A DNA stretch of 64,000 bases from Streptomyces sp. TLI_235 (GCA_002300355.1 NSGV01000001.1:124001-188000), one strand, 5' to 3'. Counted from the stretch's first letter, positions 41,306 through 50,122 are shown. Numbers and translations are program-made. Notes: generated by a model not told the origin, from the sequence alone.

Positions 41306-42243
41306 CCGCTCGCGCGGTTGCACTGCGCACCGTCATGGCCCTCTACCCGGCGCGCTACCGCCGCGACCGCGGGGCCGAACTCGCCGAGGTGTTCGCCGAC
41401 ACCACCGCCGGAGCCGGCCGGCTGGCCACCGCCCGCGAGGCGCTGGACCTCGCGGCCTACGGTCTGCGGCTGCGCACCGGCCTGACCGCCACCACCCTCG
41501 GCGGCCAAGTACTCGCCGCCGCCGCTCCCCTGCTCGCCGGTGCGCTGCTGGGCCTCGGCGCCTTCCCCGGCCTCGGCGACCCGCGCACCCGCGAGGTGGG
41601 CATCGCCGCCCGGGCGGGCCTGGCCGCACCCTGGACCGAAGTGCCCGGCCATCTCGCCGTGCTGGGCTTGACGGTGGTCCCCGCGCTGCTCGCCGCCGCG
41701 GCGGCGCTCGGCGCCTGGCGGGCCGTGCGGGTGCTGGCCCTCGGCGTGGCCCTGCTCGGTGCGCTCCGGATCGGTCTGCTCGCCGCAGACGTGCAGGACA
41801 GCTGGCTTCTCGTGTACGGAGCGACCGCTCTCGTGCCGTACCTGGCGGGCGGTGCGCTGCTCGCCGCCGCGCCGCCGGACCTGCTCGAGCCACCGGGGCG
41901 GCACTCCCGGCTGCTGGTACTCGCCGGGGCGGCCGCGGGCTTCGCGGCGACGCGGGCCCAGGGCGGCTACGACACCCGCCATCTGATGGACGGTTGGTGG
42001 CCGGCTGTCCTGCTGATCGTGCCGCTGCTGCTTCTGGTGCTGTGCGCGGCGCGCGGCCGGGTGCGCGCCGCGGCCGCGGGGATCGCGGTGCTGCCGTTGA
42101 CCGCCTCCTTCAGCCTGTTCAGCCTGTGGGAGCAGGCAGGCGGAGTTCCGAGGCTGCTGCCCTGGGTGGCGGCCGTCGCAGTGGTGCTGGCTTCCGCAGC
42201 CCGGCTGCTGGCAGGCGGTTCGCCGCGCCGGGCGGCCGGGTGA
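41302..42243 (+). CDS. Polytopic membrane protein coupled to padR
   Basis: 313 residues. A cytosolic start with YPARYRRDRGAELAEVFADT, a segment often seen in membrane proteins encoded after PadR genes in Streptomyces, then about eight hydrophobic helices (e.g. VLAAAAPLLAGALLGLGAF, LAVLGLTVVPALLAAAAAL, AVLLIVPLLLLVLCAA). No catalytic motif is recognised. Overlap with padR suggests a role in signalling to, or being controlled with, the ABC system. The function is unknown. Confidence 0.85.
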   Translation: MTARAVALRTVMALYPARYRRDRGAELAEVFADTTAGAGRLATAREALDLAAYGLRLRTGLTATTLGGQVLAAAAPLLAGALLGLGAFPGLGDPRTREVGIAARAGLAAPWTEVPGHLAVLGLTVVPALLAAAAALGAWRAVRVLALGVALLGALRIGLLAADVQDSWLLVYGATALVPYLAGGALLAAAPPDLLEPPGRHSRLLVLAGAAAGFAATRAQGGYDTRHLMDGWWPAVLLIVPLLLLVLCAARGRVRAAAAGIAVLPLTASFSLFSLWEQAGGVPRLLPWVAAVAVVLASAARLLAGGSPRRAAG

Positions 42244-42420
42244 CCGGTGGCCGGCCGCGGGGTGCAGCGCACCGAACAGCGCCTGGCCGACACCATGACA
42301 AGTCAACGCCCGCGGCGACGGCCGGCACGATCGAGGGCAGCTGCCGGCGGGACGGCGCCGGGCCCAGCCCGGTGCACGCCGCCGCCGGTCGGCGGGCGGG
42401 ATCCGCACGCGGAGCCTATG

Positions 42421-42469
42421 TTGAGGATGAAATAGCACAATTATCCACAATAGGTTCGGAGTCGTCGTC
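42421..42469 (+). promoter_or_regulatory. AT-rich hupS promoter region with a perfect DnaA-box sequence
   Basis: This is one of the few AT-rich spots in the window. TTATCCACA at 42441-42449 is identical to the E. coli consensus DnaA box, and a GGAG site at 42458-42461 precedes ATG 42470. Single boxes can recruit DnaA as a regulator; no box cluster suggesting an origin is present. Confidence 0.5.
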
Positions 42470-43105
42470 ATGAACAAGGGACAGCTCGTCGAGGCGGTGG
42501 CCGGGCAGCTCGGCAGCCGCACCGCGGCCGAGGACGCCGTGGACGCGGTGCTCGACGTCATGGTCCGCGCCGTGGTGGCCGGGGAGCGAGTGCAGGTCAC
42601 CGGGTTCGGCACGTTGGAGAAGGTGGAGCGCGCCGGCCGCTACGCCCGCAACCCGCAGACCGGCGAGCGCGTGAGGGTGAAGAAGAGTTCGGTTCCGCGC
42701 TTCCGCCCGGGCCAGGGGTTCAAGGACCTGGTGTCCGGTGCGAAGAAGCTGCCCAAGTCCGGCCCGGCCACGGCCAAGGCCCCCAAGGGCTCCCTCACCG
42801 CAGGGAAGGCCGCCACCGCCGCACCCGCTCGCAAGCGGGCGACGGCGAAGCGCACCGCAGCAGCGGTCGGCACCGCACCGGCCGCCGCGAAGAAGACCAC
42901 CACGCGGAAGACCGCCACGAGGAAGACGACCGCCGCGGCCCCGCAGACCGCGACGCCCGCCAAGAAGACCACGGCGCGGCAGGCCACCGCCGCAGCGAAG
43001 AACTCGACGGCACCCGCGAAGAAGACCGCCACCACGAAGAGGACCGCCCCGGCCGCCAAGAAGGCGGCGCCGGCCAAGCGGGCCACCCGCCGTACCACGG
43101 CGTGA
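42470..43105 (+). CDS. hupS: HU-family nucleoid protein with Lys/Ala-rich tail (HupS-like)
   Basis: 211 residues. Residues 1-90 are a complete HU domain (MNKGQLVEAVAGQLGSR, VQVTGFGTLEKVERAGRYARNPQTGERVRVKKSSVPRFRPGQGFKDLV). Residues 95-211 are a long tail of AxKKTxxRKT-type repeats, like histone H1. In Streptomyces HupS has this layout and compacts the chromosome in spores. The tail binds DNA non-specifically. It is monocistronic with its own AT-rich promoter. Confidence 0.95.
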   Translation: MNKGQLVEAVAGQLGSRTAAEDAVDAVLDVMVRAVVAGERVQVTGFGTLEKVERAGRYARNPQTGERVRVKKSSVPRFRPGQGFKDLVSGAKKLPKSGPATAKAPKGSLTAGKAATAAPARKRATAKRTAAAVGTAPAAAKKTTTRKTATRKTTAAAPQTATPAKKTTARQATAAAKNSTAPAKKTATTKRTAPAAKKAAPAKRATRRTTA

Positions 43106-43191
43106 TCAGGGCGGGCCGGGTGCTCGGTGATCGACACCGGGCACCCGGCCCGTTCACGGCCCGGTGCGAGCGGCGCGGCGAAGTCGCCGGC

Positions 43192-43500
43192 TCAGTGGAG
43201 GTCGGCGGCGGGGACGGTGACGGACAGGCTGCTGCCGGGTCGAGCCACAGGTCGGTCCCGGTGGGCGCAGCGGCGAGGAGTTCGGGGGTGGCGAGGGTGC
43301 TCCGGCCGTGCCAGTCGCCCGGGCGTGGGGGTGTGGCCGGTGTGGATGCTGAGGACCGGGCAACCGTCGGGGCGGCCAGGGACGATCCAGGTGTGGGCCA
43401 GGACGGTGGCCAGGACGTCGTGTTCGCTGCCGTGGCCGGTGGCCGCCGCCTGGAGGGCGGCGGTGACGGGGTTGTCGGCGGCGGGCAGGCCGAGGGCTCG
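43192..43500 (-). pseudogene. Truncated SseB-like protein fragment
   Basis: The minus-strand frame ending at 43192 carries ALGLPAADNPVTAALQAAATG...HDVLATVLAHTWIVPGRPDGCPVLSIH. It resembles the N-terminal part of SseB-type proteins of actinobacteria in feel (LATVLADTWIVP), but the match is from memory only. No start codon is available, because the 5' side runs into a transposase remnant at about 43493. Downstream the text degrades into Arg/Pro-rich sequence, so the gene is broken at both ends. Confidence 0.4.
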
Positions 43501-43725
43501 GATCCTCGGCCGCGACCTGGAGATCGTCCGCAAGGAACCTGACCGGCGCGGCTTCCAGATCCAGCCCGAGCGGTGGGTGGTGGAGCGGACCTTCTCGTGG
43601 CTCACCGCCCACCGGCGCCTTGCCCGGGACTACGAGACCGGCCCGGCCCACTCGGAGGCGATGACCCGCCGGGCGATGATCGGCGTGATGGTGCGCCGAC
43701 CGGCCCGAGGCCGAGCAAACGTCCG
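43493..43725 (+). mobile_element. IS5-family transposase remnant
   Basis: About 75 codons match the C-terminal end of IS5-type DDE transposases: LEIVRKEPDRRGFQIQPERWVVERTFSWLTAHRRLARDYE...SEAMTRRAMIGVMVRR, including the catalytic-region Glu in WVVERTF. The rest of the gene and its inverted repeats are absent. It abuts the truncated SseB-like fragment and marks an old insertion/deletion. Confidence 0.8.
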
Positions 43726-43765
43726 GAGCGGCCCGCGGCTCCTCGCCGACTCGGGCTCAGGTGTC

Positions 43766-44069
43766 CTAGCAACCGTTCCAGGGAGCCTGGAAACCTAGCC
43801 CGTCCGGATAGAACTCGGCCCACACACCGTCGTCCTCCTCGTCCTCGTCTTCCTCCAGGACCAGGCCGAACAGGGCTCCCTCGAACCGGACGACGAAAGG
43901 TGCGATCGCAACGTCCTGGTACCGCCGCTCCGGCAGAGCGTCCAGCCACTCGGCAAGCAGTCGGCGTGCGGCCGTGATCGCCTGCTCTTCGCCGTCAGCC
44001 GTGGTGCCGGTGAACCGGATGCGCGAGTCCAGATGGCTACCGGCCTCGTCGAACCGATGGAGCACCGCG
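43766..44069 (-). pseudogene. HycA-like protein, C-terminal part, interrupted by IS21
   Basis: About 100 residues (VLHRFDEAGSHLDSRIRFTGTTADGEEQAI...WLDALPERRYQDVAIAPFVVRFEGALFGLVLEEDEDEEDDGVWAEFYPDGLGFQAPWNG). This matches, from memory, Streptomyces proteins annotated as formate-hydrogenlyase regulator HycA-like; the real role is unknown. The GTG at 44065 that could serve as a start is an internal Val codon. Removing the IS21 element and one copy of CCGCG joins it in frame to upstream codons at 46346-46415 (GWSGDDWQSQKRWCA). The gene was therefore split by the insertion. Confidence 0.75.
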
Positions 44070-44141
44070 TGTCGGCGGCGGCTGAACCGTGACCCAGTTT
44101 GGGCGGTTGAGTTCTGACCCTCGCGTCGTCGGTGCTCGTGC

Positions 44142-44975
44142 TCAGTCGTTGTCGGTGGTGGGGACGCGACCGAGTTCGCGGCCCCGCATGCGGTAGGACT
44201 CGCCCTTGAGGGAGTGGACCTCGGCGTGGTGGACGAGCCGGTCGATCATGGCGGCGGCGACGGTCTCGTCGCCGAAGGTCTCTCCCCACCGTCCGAAGGG
44301 CTTGTTCGAGGTGACGATCACGCTGGCTCTCTCGTATCTGTTCGAGACGAGCTGGAAGAACAGGTTCGCCGCCTCAGACTCGAACGGGATGTAGCCGACC
44401 TCGTCGATCACGATCAACGGATAGCGGCCGAGCTTGACCAGCTCCTCCTGGAGCCGGCCGGCCTGGTGGGCTGCGGCGAGGCGGTCGACCCACTGGGCGG
44501 CGGTGGCGAACGCGACCCGGTGGCCGGCCTGGCAGGCCCTCACCGCGAGGCCGGTGGCCAGGTGCGTCTTGCCGGTGCCTGGCGGCCCCAGAAAAACGGC
44601 GTTCTCCCTGGCCGCTATGAAGTCCAATGTTCCCAGGTGACCGAGCTGTTGGCGCGTCAGACCCCGCAGATGGGCGACATCGAGTTCCTCGATGGTCTTG
44701 ATCGCGGGGAAGCGGGCGGCGCGGATGCGGCCCTCGCCGCCGTGGCTGTCACGGGCGGAGACCTCGCGCTGCAGGCAGGCGACCAGGTACTCGGTGTGGG
44801 TCCAGGACTCGGTGCGGGCGCGCTCCGCCAGGCGCTCGGCGGCGTCCAGCAGCGCGGGAGCCTTCATCGCGCGGGCGAGGAACGCCAGGTCGGCGGCGGT
44901 CTGCCGGCCGGTGTGGGACGTCTGTCCGTCCGGCTTCGTCGTGCCGGCCGTAGTGTTCGAAGCAGTGCGGGCCAT
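44142..44975 (-). CDS. istB: IS21 transposition helper ATPase IstB
   Basis: 277 residues of the AAA+ IstB/DnaC-like family: Walker A GPPGTGKTH at 130-137, Walker B LIVIDEVGYIPFE, and sensor-like VIVTSNKPFGRWGE. It remodels target DNA for the transposase. It has an ~35-residue N-terminal extension before the usual start. ATG 44975 overlaps the istA stop, the normal IS21 arrangement. Confidence 0.95.
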   Translation of the reverse strand: MARTASNTTAGTTKPDGQTSHTGRQTAADLAFLARAMKAPALLDAAERLAERARTESWTHTEYLVACLQREVSARDSHGGEGRIRAARFPAIKTIEELDVAHLRGLTRQQLGHLGTLDFIAARENAVFLGPPGTGKTHLATGLAVRACQAGHRVAFATAAQWVDRLAAAHQAGRLQEELVKLGRYPLIVIDEVGYIPFESEAANLFFQLVSNRYERASVIVTSNKPFGRWGETFGDETVAAAMIDRLVHHAEVHSLKGESYRMRGRELGRVPTTDND

Positions 44976-46242
44976 CAGGTGTCCTCCTTGCCGGCGCCGC
45001 CTTCGATGAGGGTGAACATGCGGTCATAGGAGCCCAGTTCGCGCTGTTCGACCTCGATGCCGAGACTGTCCGGGGCCAGGAGCGCGGCGCGGGCGGCATG
45101 CGCGCGGGCGGCCTGCTGGTGGATGACCTCGCCGCGCATGACGTTGGCCGCGGCGGCGTGCTCGGGATCGGTCAGGGTCTGGTGTCTGGCCCAGCAACGG
45201 CTGTGGCGGGCCACGATGTCGTTGCCGGCGGTGACGGTGATCTCCTCGGTGTCGGCACGGACCATGACGCGGTGGCCGATGGCACGGGGATGGACCGAGT
45301 AGTCGTTGGTGTCGACGCGGATGTAGTGGTCGCGGCCGATGCGGGTGTGGAAACGCCACCAGTGCGGCGGTGAGACGGGCGGGACCTGCAGCATCGCGGC
45401 GCGGTCGGCCTCCCAGCGGTCCACCGGGCGGGCGCCGATCGAGCGGTGCTGCCGGCGGTTGGCGATCTGAGCCAGGCCGTCAGCTGGGTGTTGAAGTCGT
45501 CGGGGCCCGTGAAGACACGGCCGGGCAGGAAACTCGTCTCCAGGCAGCCGTTGGCCCGCTCGACCAGGCCCTTCGCCTCCGGATCTCGGGGCCGACAGAG
45601 GTGGACCTTGACCGCGAGCAGGCCGGCGAACGCGGCGAACTCACTGGTCAGACGACCTTTGCCGACTCCGGCCTCGTTGTCCCAGACCAGTGTCTTCGGG
45701 ACCGCTCCCCAGCCGTCGGCGAGCAGGCGCCAGTGGCCGTCGATCAGGTCGCCACTCTGCCGGGAGGGCAGCATCCGGGCGGTGATCACCCGCGAATACC
45801 CGGACACGATGACCAGCACCGGGGGCCGTCCGCACTGGCCGTAGCCGAGCGGGATGTCCACGGCGGGAAACCACAGGTCGCACTGCGCGAGCCCGCCGGG
45901 CTCATAGAGCGTCCGCGAGACGGGGTCCACCGGGAGATAGGCCGGCCGCAGCTCGCGCACGCGTTCCTTGAGGATCGTCATCCCGCGCTCCCACCCGATC
46001 CGCTCGGCGATGACGGTCGCGGGCATCGTCGGGGTCTGCTTCAGCAGCTCGCGGATGGCCGGCTCGACCGCGTCCACCGCCGATCCCTTCAGCGGGCGCT
46101 GGTAGACCGGCGGCCGGTCGGTGGCCAGGGCCCGCTTCACCGTGTTCTTCGAGATGCCCAGGTGCCGGGCGATCGCCCGGATCGGCAGGTGCTCGGCCCG
46201 GTGCAGCCGACGGATCTCAGCCCAGTCCTCCACGGAAATCAC
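44975..46242 (-). pseudogene. istA: IS21 transposase IstA (frameshifted)
   Basis: Two frames together give a full ~420-residue transposase. The first has the N-terminal helix-turn-helix (IRAIARHLGISKNTVKRALA) and the DDE core: Asp in AQCDLWFP, Asp in LVWDNEAG, Glu in DPEAKGLVERANG. After FNTQLTAWLR the frame is lost near 45463-45470. The tail IANRRQHRSIGARPVDRWEADRAAM...WWRFHTRIGRDHYIRVDTNDYSVHP continues in another frame to 44975. Adding one base (making AGGATC) would restore it. If real, the element cannot move by itself. Confidence 0.9.
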
Positions 46243-46345
46243 CCTCTCCTCCTGACCCTCAATGAAGATCAGGATGATCAGACGATCGCGAGGTGGGTCA
46301 CCGTTGATCCGCCGTTCAGCGGTCAGTTTTCACCCGTCGCCGAGA

Positions 46346-46415
46346 CCGCGCACCAACGCTTCTGGGACTGCCAGTCGTCGCCGCTCCAGCCCTCGGGGCA
46401 GGACCGCCTGCGCAA
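46346..46415 (-). pseudogene. HycA-like protein, displaced N-terminal scrap
   Basis: The codons YLRRRSCPEGWSGDDWQSQKRWCA end exactly at the IS21 target site and continue in frame into the piece at 43766-44069 once the element is removed. TTG 46415 with a GGAACGGAG box is a possible start; an in-frame stop lies at 46434-46436, so little or nothing further upstream belongs to this frame as sequenced. Confidence 0.65.
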
Positions 46416-46757
46416 GTACTCCGTTCCTGGAGGTCATGCGCGCGGTAATTGGGTTCCCTGGCCGCATCGGCTGCTCGGAAGGATGAGCCGACGGCGGAGT
46501 GGACGCCGATGCGTCCCCGGCGGGCGCAAAGCCGTCCAGGGCCGGTGAACTGCCGCAACGTCTCCCGGTGCGGTCCTGGGAGATGCTCGCGGGGGACCAG
46601 TGATCGAGAAGCATCTTCGCCGAGGCGCCGTTAGAAGTGGTTCGGGCACGCGCGACCATTCATCAGCTTCGTCCGAGGCGCAGGTGCCCTTCATGCAGTG
46701 GTGAGCAGCGACCCGCCGGGCTCACCCGTTCGACGATCTCGATGAGCGAGGGCACCT
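46416..46757. other. Gap without supported genes
   Basis: Sequence between the IS-interrupted gene and the subtilase relic. No convincing frame, repeat or RNA gene was seen. Confidence 0.45.
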
Positions 46758-47386
46758 GTGGATTACACCAAACTGGCCCCGTCGTTGGCCATCGCCTACG
46801 ACCAGTACACCGAGGGGCGGGAGACGCTCGCGGAGCACGTGCAGGAACAGCAGATGCCGGGATTCGTCTCGACCCGAGAGTTCGCGAAGCCCGCTCGGGT
46901 CGTGGTCTCGCTGGAGTGCTCCCCGAACGCCGACTTCAGCGATCTGACCGACACGGGAATCGAGATCAACGAGGGCGGCGAACGGGTGCGGACGGCCATC
47001 GCGCCGCTCGACGACCTCCCGGCGCTGTCCCAGCACCCCGGGATCGAGCCTATCGCTCCGGCGCAGCAGCTCCATGAGCGGATGGACGCCGCCTCGACCA
47101 AGGTGGGGCTCCCGACTTCCGAACCCGGCACGGTGCCGGCGGTGAGGGTGTGATCGTCGGCACCGTCGATTCGGGGATCGGCGCGAGGCATCCCGCCTTC
47201 GCCGGTCGCATCCTGCGGATCTGGGACCAGCTGGCGCCCGGCGGCACGGGCGTGCAGGAAGGCGGGTACGGCATCGAGTACTCCGGAGCCGACCTGCCCA
47301 AGTCCAAGGACACCGGCGGCCACGGCACGCATGTCGCGGGGATCGCCGCAGGTTCCGACAGCAAGTTCAACGGGGTGGCCCAGGCC
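46758..47386 (+). pseudogene. S8 (subtilisin-like) peptidase relic
   Basis: It begins well (GTG 46758, MDYTKLAPSLAIAYDQYTEGRETLAEH, then VVVSLECSPNADFSDLTDTGIEIN), like cytosolic actinobacterial subtilases. Near 47140 the frame slips, and the catalytic Asp region (GEGVIVGTVDSGIGARHPAF) and His motif (TGGHGTHVAGIAAG) lie in the next frame. After FNGVAQA (~47386) similarity ends and the Ser-containing half is missing, overrun by the TetR gene on the other strand. It is a decayed gene with both a frameshift and a 3' deletion. Confidence 0.85.
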
Positions 47387-47483
47387 TGCCGCGTGGCTTT
47401 CCACCACGGTGCGCGTGCCTCCGGCCTGCCCGGCCCGAGCGGCCGTTGCGACGGTATGGGAGCAGCGAGGGCCCGGAGTCCGT

Positions 47484-48059
47484 TCAGGCAGGCGCGCGTT
47501 CCACGAGCACGTTCCTCAGTTCCGACGTTGAAGACCGCAGGATGCCGGGCAGGTCCGGTCGGCCCGGCTCGCTGATCCAGCGCGCGAAAGCGACCTTGAA
47601 CACGGCGATCCCCGTCTCGGCGGCCAGGCTCGCGGCCGGCTCGGGAGTGCCGCGGCCGCGCAGGGCGTCGGCCATCGTCTCGGCGAGCCCCGCGAGCTTG
47701 ATCAGTTCGCGTTCTCTGAGGTCCGCGTTGGCCGACACGACGGCGTCCCGCAGTCTGACGCGTTCGGCATTCTCCTGGAACTCGGCGCCCAGGGCTTCGA
47801 GGCCAGCACTCACCGCGTCCATCGCCGACGCGTCGGCCGGTGCGTCGGCGACGGTCCGCGCCAGCAGGTCCTTCGCCATCTCCGTGCCGAAGAACAGCAC
47901 TTCGCGCTTGTCGGCGAAGTGGCGGTAGAAGGTGCGTTCGGTCAGCCCGGCCCGTGCGGTGATCTCCACGACGGTGGTCTGCTCGTACCCGTGCTCGGCA
48001 TAGAGCTCCAGTGCCGCCTGCGCCAGCCGGCCGCGTGCGTTCGGCTCCCATCGACCCAT
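47484..48059 (-). CDS. TetR-family transcriptional regulator
   Basis: 191 residues. The N-terminal helix-turn-helix is clear (ARGRLAQAALELYAEHGYEQTTVVEITARAGLTERTFYRHFADKREVLF), followed by an all-helical ligand domain of the type common in regulators beside SDR genes. It diverges from an SDR gene, and the 94-base gap contains two copies of a GATGACAG-N3-CTGTCATC operator, so it almost certainly represses itself and that gene. Confidence 0.93.
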   Translation of the reverse strand: MGRWEPNARGRLAQAALELYAEHGYEQTTVVEITARAGLTERTFYRHFADKREVLFFGTEMAKDLLARTVADAPADASAMDAVSAGLEALGAEFQENAERVRLRDAVVSANADLRERELIKLAGLAETMADALRGRGTPEPAASLAAETGIAVFKVAFARWISEPGRPDLPGILRSSTSELRNVLVERAPA

Positions 48060-48085
48060 GCCGTGATCCTACGCGGATCCTGCAC

Positions 48086-48136
48086 GATGACAGAGCCTGC
48101 CATCACGTGTACTGTGATGACAGAACCTGTCATCAC
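48086..48136. promoter_or_regulatory. Double TetR operator
   Basis: A perfect 10-base-arm palindrome, GTGATGACAG-AAC-CTGTCATCAC, spans 48114-48136. A second, slightly imperfect copy (GATGACAG-AGC-CTGCCATC) spans 48086-48104. Their centres are 30 bases apart, close to three helical turns, which favours cooperative binding on one face. They lie in the divergent gap beside a TetR gene. Confidence 0.85.
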
Positions 48137-48153
48137 TTTTGGGAGGCACCGCC

Positions 48154-49032
48154 ATGCGGGTATTCGTCACGGGCGCGTCCGGCTGGGTCGGCTCGGCCGT
48201 CGTCCCCGAACTCATCGGCGCAGGTCACCAGGTACTCGGGCTCGCCAGGTCCGACTCATCGGCCGCCGCCGTCGCCGCCGTCGGAGCCGAGGTGCTCCGC
48301 GGCGACCTGGACGACCTCGACGCCCTGACCGCCGGGGCGGCCGGTTGCGACGGAGTCGTCCACCTCGCGTTCATCCACGACTTCACCCGGTTCGAGGCCT
48401 CCGTGCAGGCCGACGCCCGCGCCATCGAGACGCTGGCCGCCGCGATGGAAGGCTCCGGCAAGCCCCTGGTCGTCACCGCCGGCACCGCCGCGGTGCCCGG
48501 ACGGGTCGCGACCGAGCACGACACCTCCGCCCCGGGCTCACCCGCGGCCGGCCGGGACGCGAACGCCAGGGCGGCGCTCGACTCGGCTGCACGCGGCGTC
48601 CGCCCGTCCGTCGTGCGGCTGCCCCGGACCGTGCACGGCGATGGCGACCACGGCTTCATCGCACACCTGGTCACCGCCGCCCGGGACAAGGGGGTCTCCG
48701 GCTACGTCGGCGACGGGACCGGCCGCTGGCCCGCCGTGCACGTACGGGACGCCGCGCGCCTGTACCGCCTCGCGCTCGAGCAGGCCCCGGCCGGCTCCGT
48801 GCTGCACGCCGTCGCCGACGAGGGCGTGCCGGTCCGCGAGATCGCCGAGGTGATCGGCCGCCACCTCGATCTGCCGACCGCCTCCGTCCCTGCCGAGGAC
48901 TTCGGTTTTCTCGGCCGGATCCTGGCTGTCGACCAGCCGGCCTCCAGCGTTCTGACCCGGGAACTGCTCGGCTGGCGCCCCTCCGAGCCGGGCCTCATCG
49001 AAGACCTGGGCAAGGGCCACTACTTCGCCTGA
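48154..49032 (+). CDS. NAD-dependent epimerase/dehydratase-like SDR
   Basis: 292 residues of the extended SDR class: dinucleotide loop GASGWVGSAVV at residues 7-17, GDLDDLDALTAGAAGCDGVVHLAF, and VRLPRTVHGDGDHGFI. The usual YxxxK active site is not present, as in many atypical members. Probably an NAD(P)-dependent oxidoreductase of small metabolites. ATG 48154 follows GGGAGG. It is controlled by the divergent TetR via the twin operator. Confidence 0.88.
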   Translation: MRVFVTGASGWVGSAVVPELIGAGHQVLGLARSDSSAAAVAAVGAEVLRGDLDDLDALTAGAAGCDGVVHLAFIHDFTRFEASVQADARAIETLAAAMEGSGKPLVVTAGTAAVPGRVATEHDTSAPGSPAAGRDANARAALDSAARGVRPSVVRLPRTVHGDGDHGFIAHLVTAARDKGVSGYVGDGTGRWPAVHVRDAARLYRLALEQAPAGSVLHAVADEGVPVREIAEVIGRHLDLPTASVPAEDFGFLGRILAVDQPASSVLTRELLGWRPSEPGLIEDLGKGHYFA

Positions 49033-49298
49033 GCAAGCCCGCCGTCCCACACCGTCGGCACACCGCGGCGCGGACGGCGGCCACCAGGCCGGCTGGGGCG
49101 CTGCGCAAGCCGGCTCGCGCACGCGGACCTCCCCGCCCCAGTGGATGTCGCGCTGCGGGCGGCGGTCCACCGGGCGGAACCCTCTCGATCAGGCGGCAGG
49201 ACTGTACTGCGGATCCATGCCACGGGCTTACTGATCACTTCAGAAGGTGACCTCGGTCTTCCCTGGTAAATGCGGCGCACACCTGCCAATATGCGCAG

Positions 49299-50084
49299 AT
49301 GATCTTCCAATCCGATGTTCCCGCCGACCTTGCCCATACGGTCACCGGAGACGGACCGCCGGTCGTCCTCGTGCACGCCGGCGTGACCGACCATCGAATG
49401 TGGGATCCGGTCGTACCGGCGCTGGCCGAGCGGTACACGGTCGTGCGGTACGACCTGCGCGGCTTCGGCGCCTCCGCGCCACCCACCAGCCCGTTCACCG
49501 AAACCGGTGACCTGCTCCGTCTCCTGGACCGCCTCGGCCACCGCGAGGTCCGACTCGTCGGCGCCTCCTGGGGTGCCCGCGTCGCAGCCGACTTCACGCT
49601 CGCCCACCCCGACCGGGTGCACTCCCTCGTCCTCCTGGCCCCGCCGTGGCGGGGATACGACTGGTCCCCGGCGATGGTCGACTACGACGAGGCGGAGACC
49701 GCCGCCCTGGCCGCGGACGACCTGGAGACCGCCGTCGACATCAACCTCGACATGTGGCTCCGCGGCCCGGCCCGCTCCTGGAACGAAGTCCCCGCCACAC
49801 TCGCCGACCAGTTGCGCGAGCCCGTGCGGACAGCGCTGACCAACCAGAACGTCGTCGACGAACACTCCCAGGGCGCCCCCGGCGGCGACCTCCGTGCGAT
49901 CGCCGTTCCCACGCTGGTGGGCGTCGGCCTCCTCGATGTCCCCGACTTCCAGGACATCGCCCGCCGCTACGCGGCGGAGATCCCCCGGGCCAACCTGACC
50001 GAGTTCCCCACCGCGGCCCACCTCATCGCCCTCGACTCCCCCGCCGAACTCCTCACCGTCCTCCTCCCGTTCCTCACCCTCTAG
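49299..50084 (+). CDS. Alpha/beta-fold hydrolase
   Basis: 261 residues with the classic hydrolase fold: oxyanion segment VVLVHAGVTDHRMWDPV, nucleophile elbow VGASWGAR (Ser90), an acidic residue in GVGLLDVPDFQ, and the late His in FPTAAHLIALDSP. It has no signal peptide, so it is cytoplasmic. The substrate is unknown; the HAG rather than HGG oxyanion motif places it with haloperoxidase/esterase-like members. Transcribed alone after a 266-base gap with no recognisable feature. Confidence 0.9.
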   Translation: MIFQSDVPADLAHTVTGDGPPVVLVHAGVTDHRMWDPVVPALAERYTVVRYDLRGFGASAPPTSPFTETGDLLRLLDRLGHREVRLVGASWGARVAADFTLAHPDRVHSLVLLAPPWRGYDWSPAMVDYDEAETAALAADDLETAVDINLDMWLRGPARSWNEVPATLADQLREPVRTALTNQNVVDEHSQGAPGGDLRAIAVPTLVGVGLLDVPDFQDIARRYAAEIPRANLTEFPTAAHLIALDSPAELLTVLLPFLTL

Positions 50085-50122
50085 CGCCGTGCCAGTCGTC
50101 GCCCGCTCGGTACGTTGGGTGC

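Larger units (their letters stand above)
44070..46345 (-). mobile_element. IS21-family insertion sequence with 5-bp target duplication
   Basis: A 2276-base element carrying istA and istB. Its ends are imperfect inverted repeats (19 of the first 25 positions match), each containing two TGACC-type sub-repeats: TGAACCGTGACCC and TGAGTTCTGACCC at the left, and TGAAAACTGACCG and TCAACGGTGACCC inward from the right. The flanks are both CCGCG (44065-44069 and 46346-46350), a 5-bp target duplication, so the insertion is well preserved. istA is frameshifted as sequenced. Confidence 0.9.

Noticed and set aside
42441..42449. Replication origin at the DnaA box
   Set aside because: Only one box is present and no dnaA/dnaN genes or box clusters are nearby.
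44063..44065. GTG 44065 as the true start of the HycA-like gene
   Set aside because: Joining the IS21 flanks shows it is an internal Val codon of a longer frame.
45463..45470. Programmed frameshifting in istA
   Set aside because: IS21 transposases are not known to use it, there is no slippery heptamer or following structure, and the break is inside the domain rather than between two products.
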